The notes under the pieces are model-generated. The model saw nothing but the letters and a program-made list of their open reading frames with translations, was not told the DNA's origin and did not search any database. From Halomonas alimentaria (lineage in GTDB: Bacteria; Pseudomonadota; Gammaproteobacteria; Pseudomonadales; Halomonadaceae), in NCBI RefSeq assembly GCF_009902005.1, contig NZ_WUTT01000001.1, positions 1,638,541-1,702,540 on the forward strand: a stretch of 64,000 bases of DNA. The letters run 5' to 3'. Shown piece after piece: positions 63,580 to 64,000 of this stretch (position 1 is the first letter of the stretch; every line of letters starts with the position of its first letter). The position numbers and the translations under genes were made by a program.

Positions 63580-63606
63580 CACATCAGTCATCGAAATGGG
63601 CCAATA

Positions 63607-64000
63607 ATGACTAATATACCCACCGATCTGCTGAGGACCTTCGTCACCATCAAGGATCTCGGTGGATTTACCAGTGCTGGCGATCTGCTGGGTCGTTCAC
63701 AGCCAGCTATCAGCTTGCAAGTCAAGAAGCTGGAGGAGATCCTTGGCACCAAGATATTCCTTAGGGGCTCCAGCCTGGAACTTACCGAGGATGGAGAGTA
63801 TCTCTACAAGGCAGCCAGGCAGATACTGGAGATAAACGATCGGGTCATCGCCAAGGTGAGGGGCGACAATATCTCGGGCAAGGTTCGCCTTGGCATTCCC
63901 AACGACTTCGAATTGGCTTTTTTGCCCAAAGCGCTACGAAAACTGTCCCGCATCTACCCCAACATCATCGTTGAGGTCGACTGCGAGATCAGCAAGGTGA
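63607..64000 (+). CDS. LysR-family regulator, truncated by the window end
   Basis: The first 131 residues of a LysR regulator: helix-turn-helix region (LLRTFVTIKDLGGFTSAGDLLGRSQPAISLQVKKLEE) and the beginning of the effector domain (ISGKVRLGIPNDF). The frame runs off the window. It is divergent from the symporter gene, which it likely controls. Codon use is A/T-richer than most of the window. Confidence 0.88.
   Translation, partial: MTNIPTDLLRTFVTIKDLGGFTSAGDLLGRSQPAISLQVKKLEEILGTKIFLRGSSLELTEDGEYLYKAARQILEINDRVIAKVRGDNISGKVRLGIPNDFELAFLPKALRKLSRIYPNIIVEVDCEISKV

Overview
The window is a chromosomal segment of a high-G+C gammaproteobacterium. The closest fit is a Halomonadaceae-like halophile, inferred from gene content (betaine and carnitine use, sarcosine oxidase, BCCT and SSS transporters), not from any marker gene. 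About 53 protein genes, a TPP riboswitch and several terminators and operator-like sites are supported. No rRNA, tRNA, CRISPR array or insertion sequence was seen.

Layout. 1-1321: end of a zinc-type ABC permease gene and its binding protein. 1.58-8.43 kb: an acyl-CoA operon (periplasmic binding protein, two AMP-forming acyl-CoA ligases, acyl-CoA dehydrogenase, thiolase), followed by a convergent AraC regulator. 9.59-13.99 kb: an AttEFGH/CrtC-like ABC system. 14.07-17.14 kb: DODA dioxygenase, orphan betaine-binding protein, glyoxalase I and an NlpC/P60 lipoprotein. 17.24-23.64 kb: a tightly coupled seven-gene operon with a thermostable-hemolysin-family protein, an AMP ligase, a heme-oxygenase-like diiron enzyme, an SDR, a TPR protein and a PmrAB/QseBC-like two-component system. 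23.7-28.3 kb: EptA-like phosphoethanolamine transferase, cytochrome b561, YejM/PbgA-like protein and a small membrane protein. 28.4-30 kb: TPP riboswitch with thiM and thiE. 30-33.3 kb: DMT exporter, D,D-carboxypeptidase with a SPOR domain, TauE-like exporter. 33.5-39.9 kb: gamma-butyrobetaine/carnitine catabolism with its regulator. 40.1-51.2 kb: a lysine/pipecolate catabolic island, part of which has clearly lower G+C. 51.3-61.7 kb: sarcosine oxidase and one-carbon genes (glyA, soxBDAG, purU, serine dehydratase) with a GbdR-like regulator. 61.9-64 kb: a sodium:solute symporter with a 40-residue partner protein, and a divergent, truncated LysR gene.

How they work together. Carnitine genes turn gamma-butyrobetaine into glycine betaine, and the sarcosine cluster takes the later demethylation product on to glycine, serine and pyruvate. 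The steps from betaine to sarcosine are not in the window. The lysine island covers piperideine-2-carboxylate to 2-hydroxyglutarate.

The most interesting system is the 17.2-23.6 kb operon. A direct repeat like the PmrA/QseB box (TTAAG-type half-sites, 11-bp period) lies upstream of it, upstream of eptA, and, as a perfect CTTAAG-N5-CTTAAG, between the YejM-like gene and the small membrane protein gene. This suggests a local envelope-stress regulon in which the first four genes make or attach an unknown acyl-derived product.
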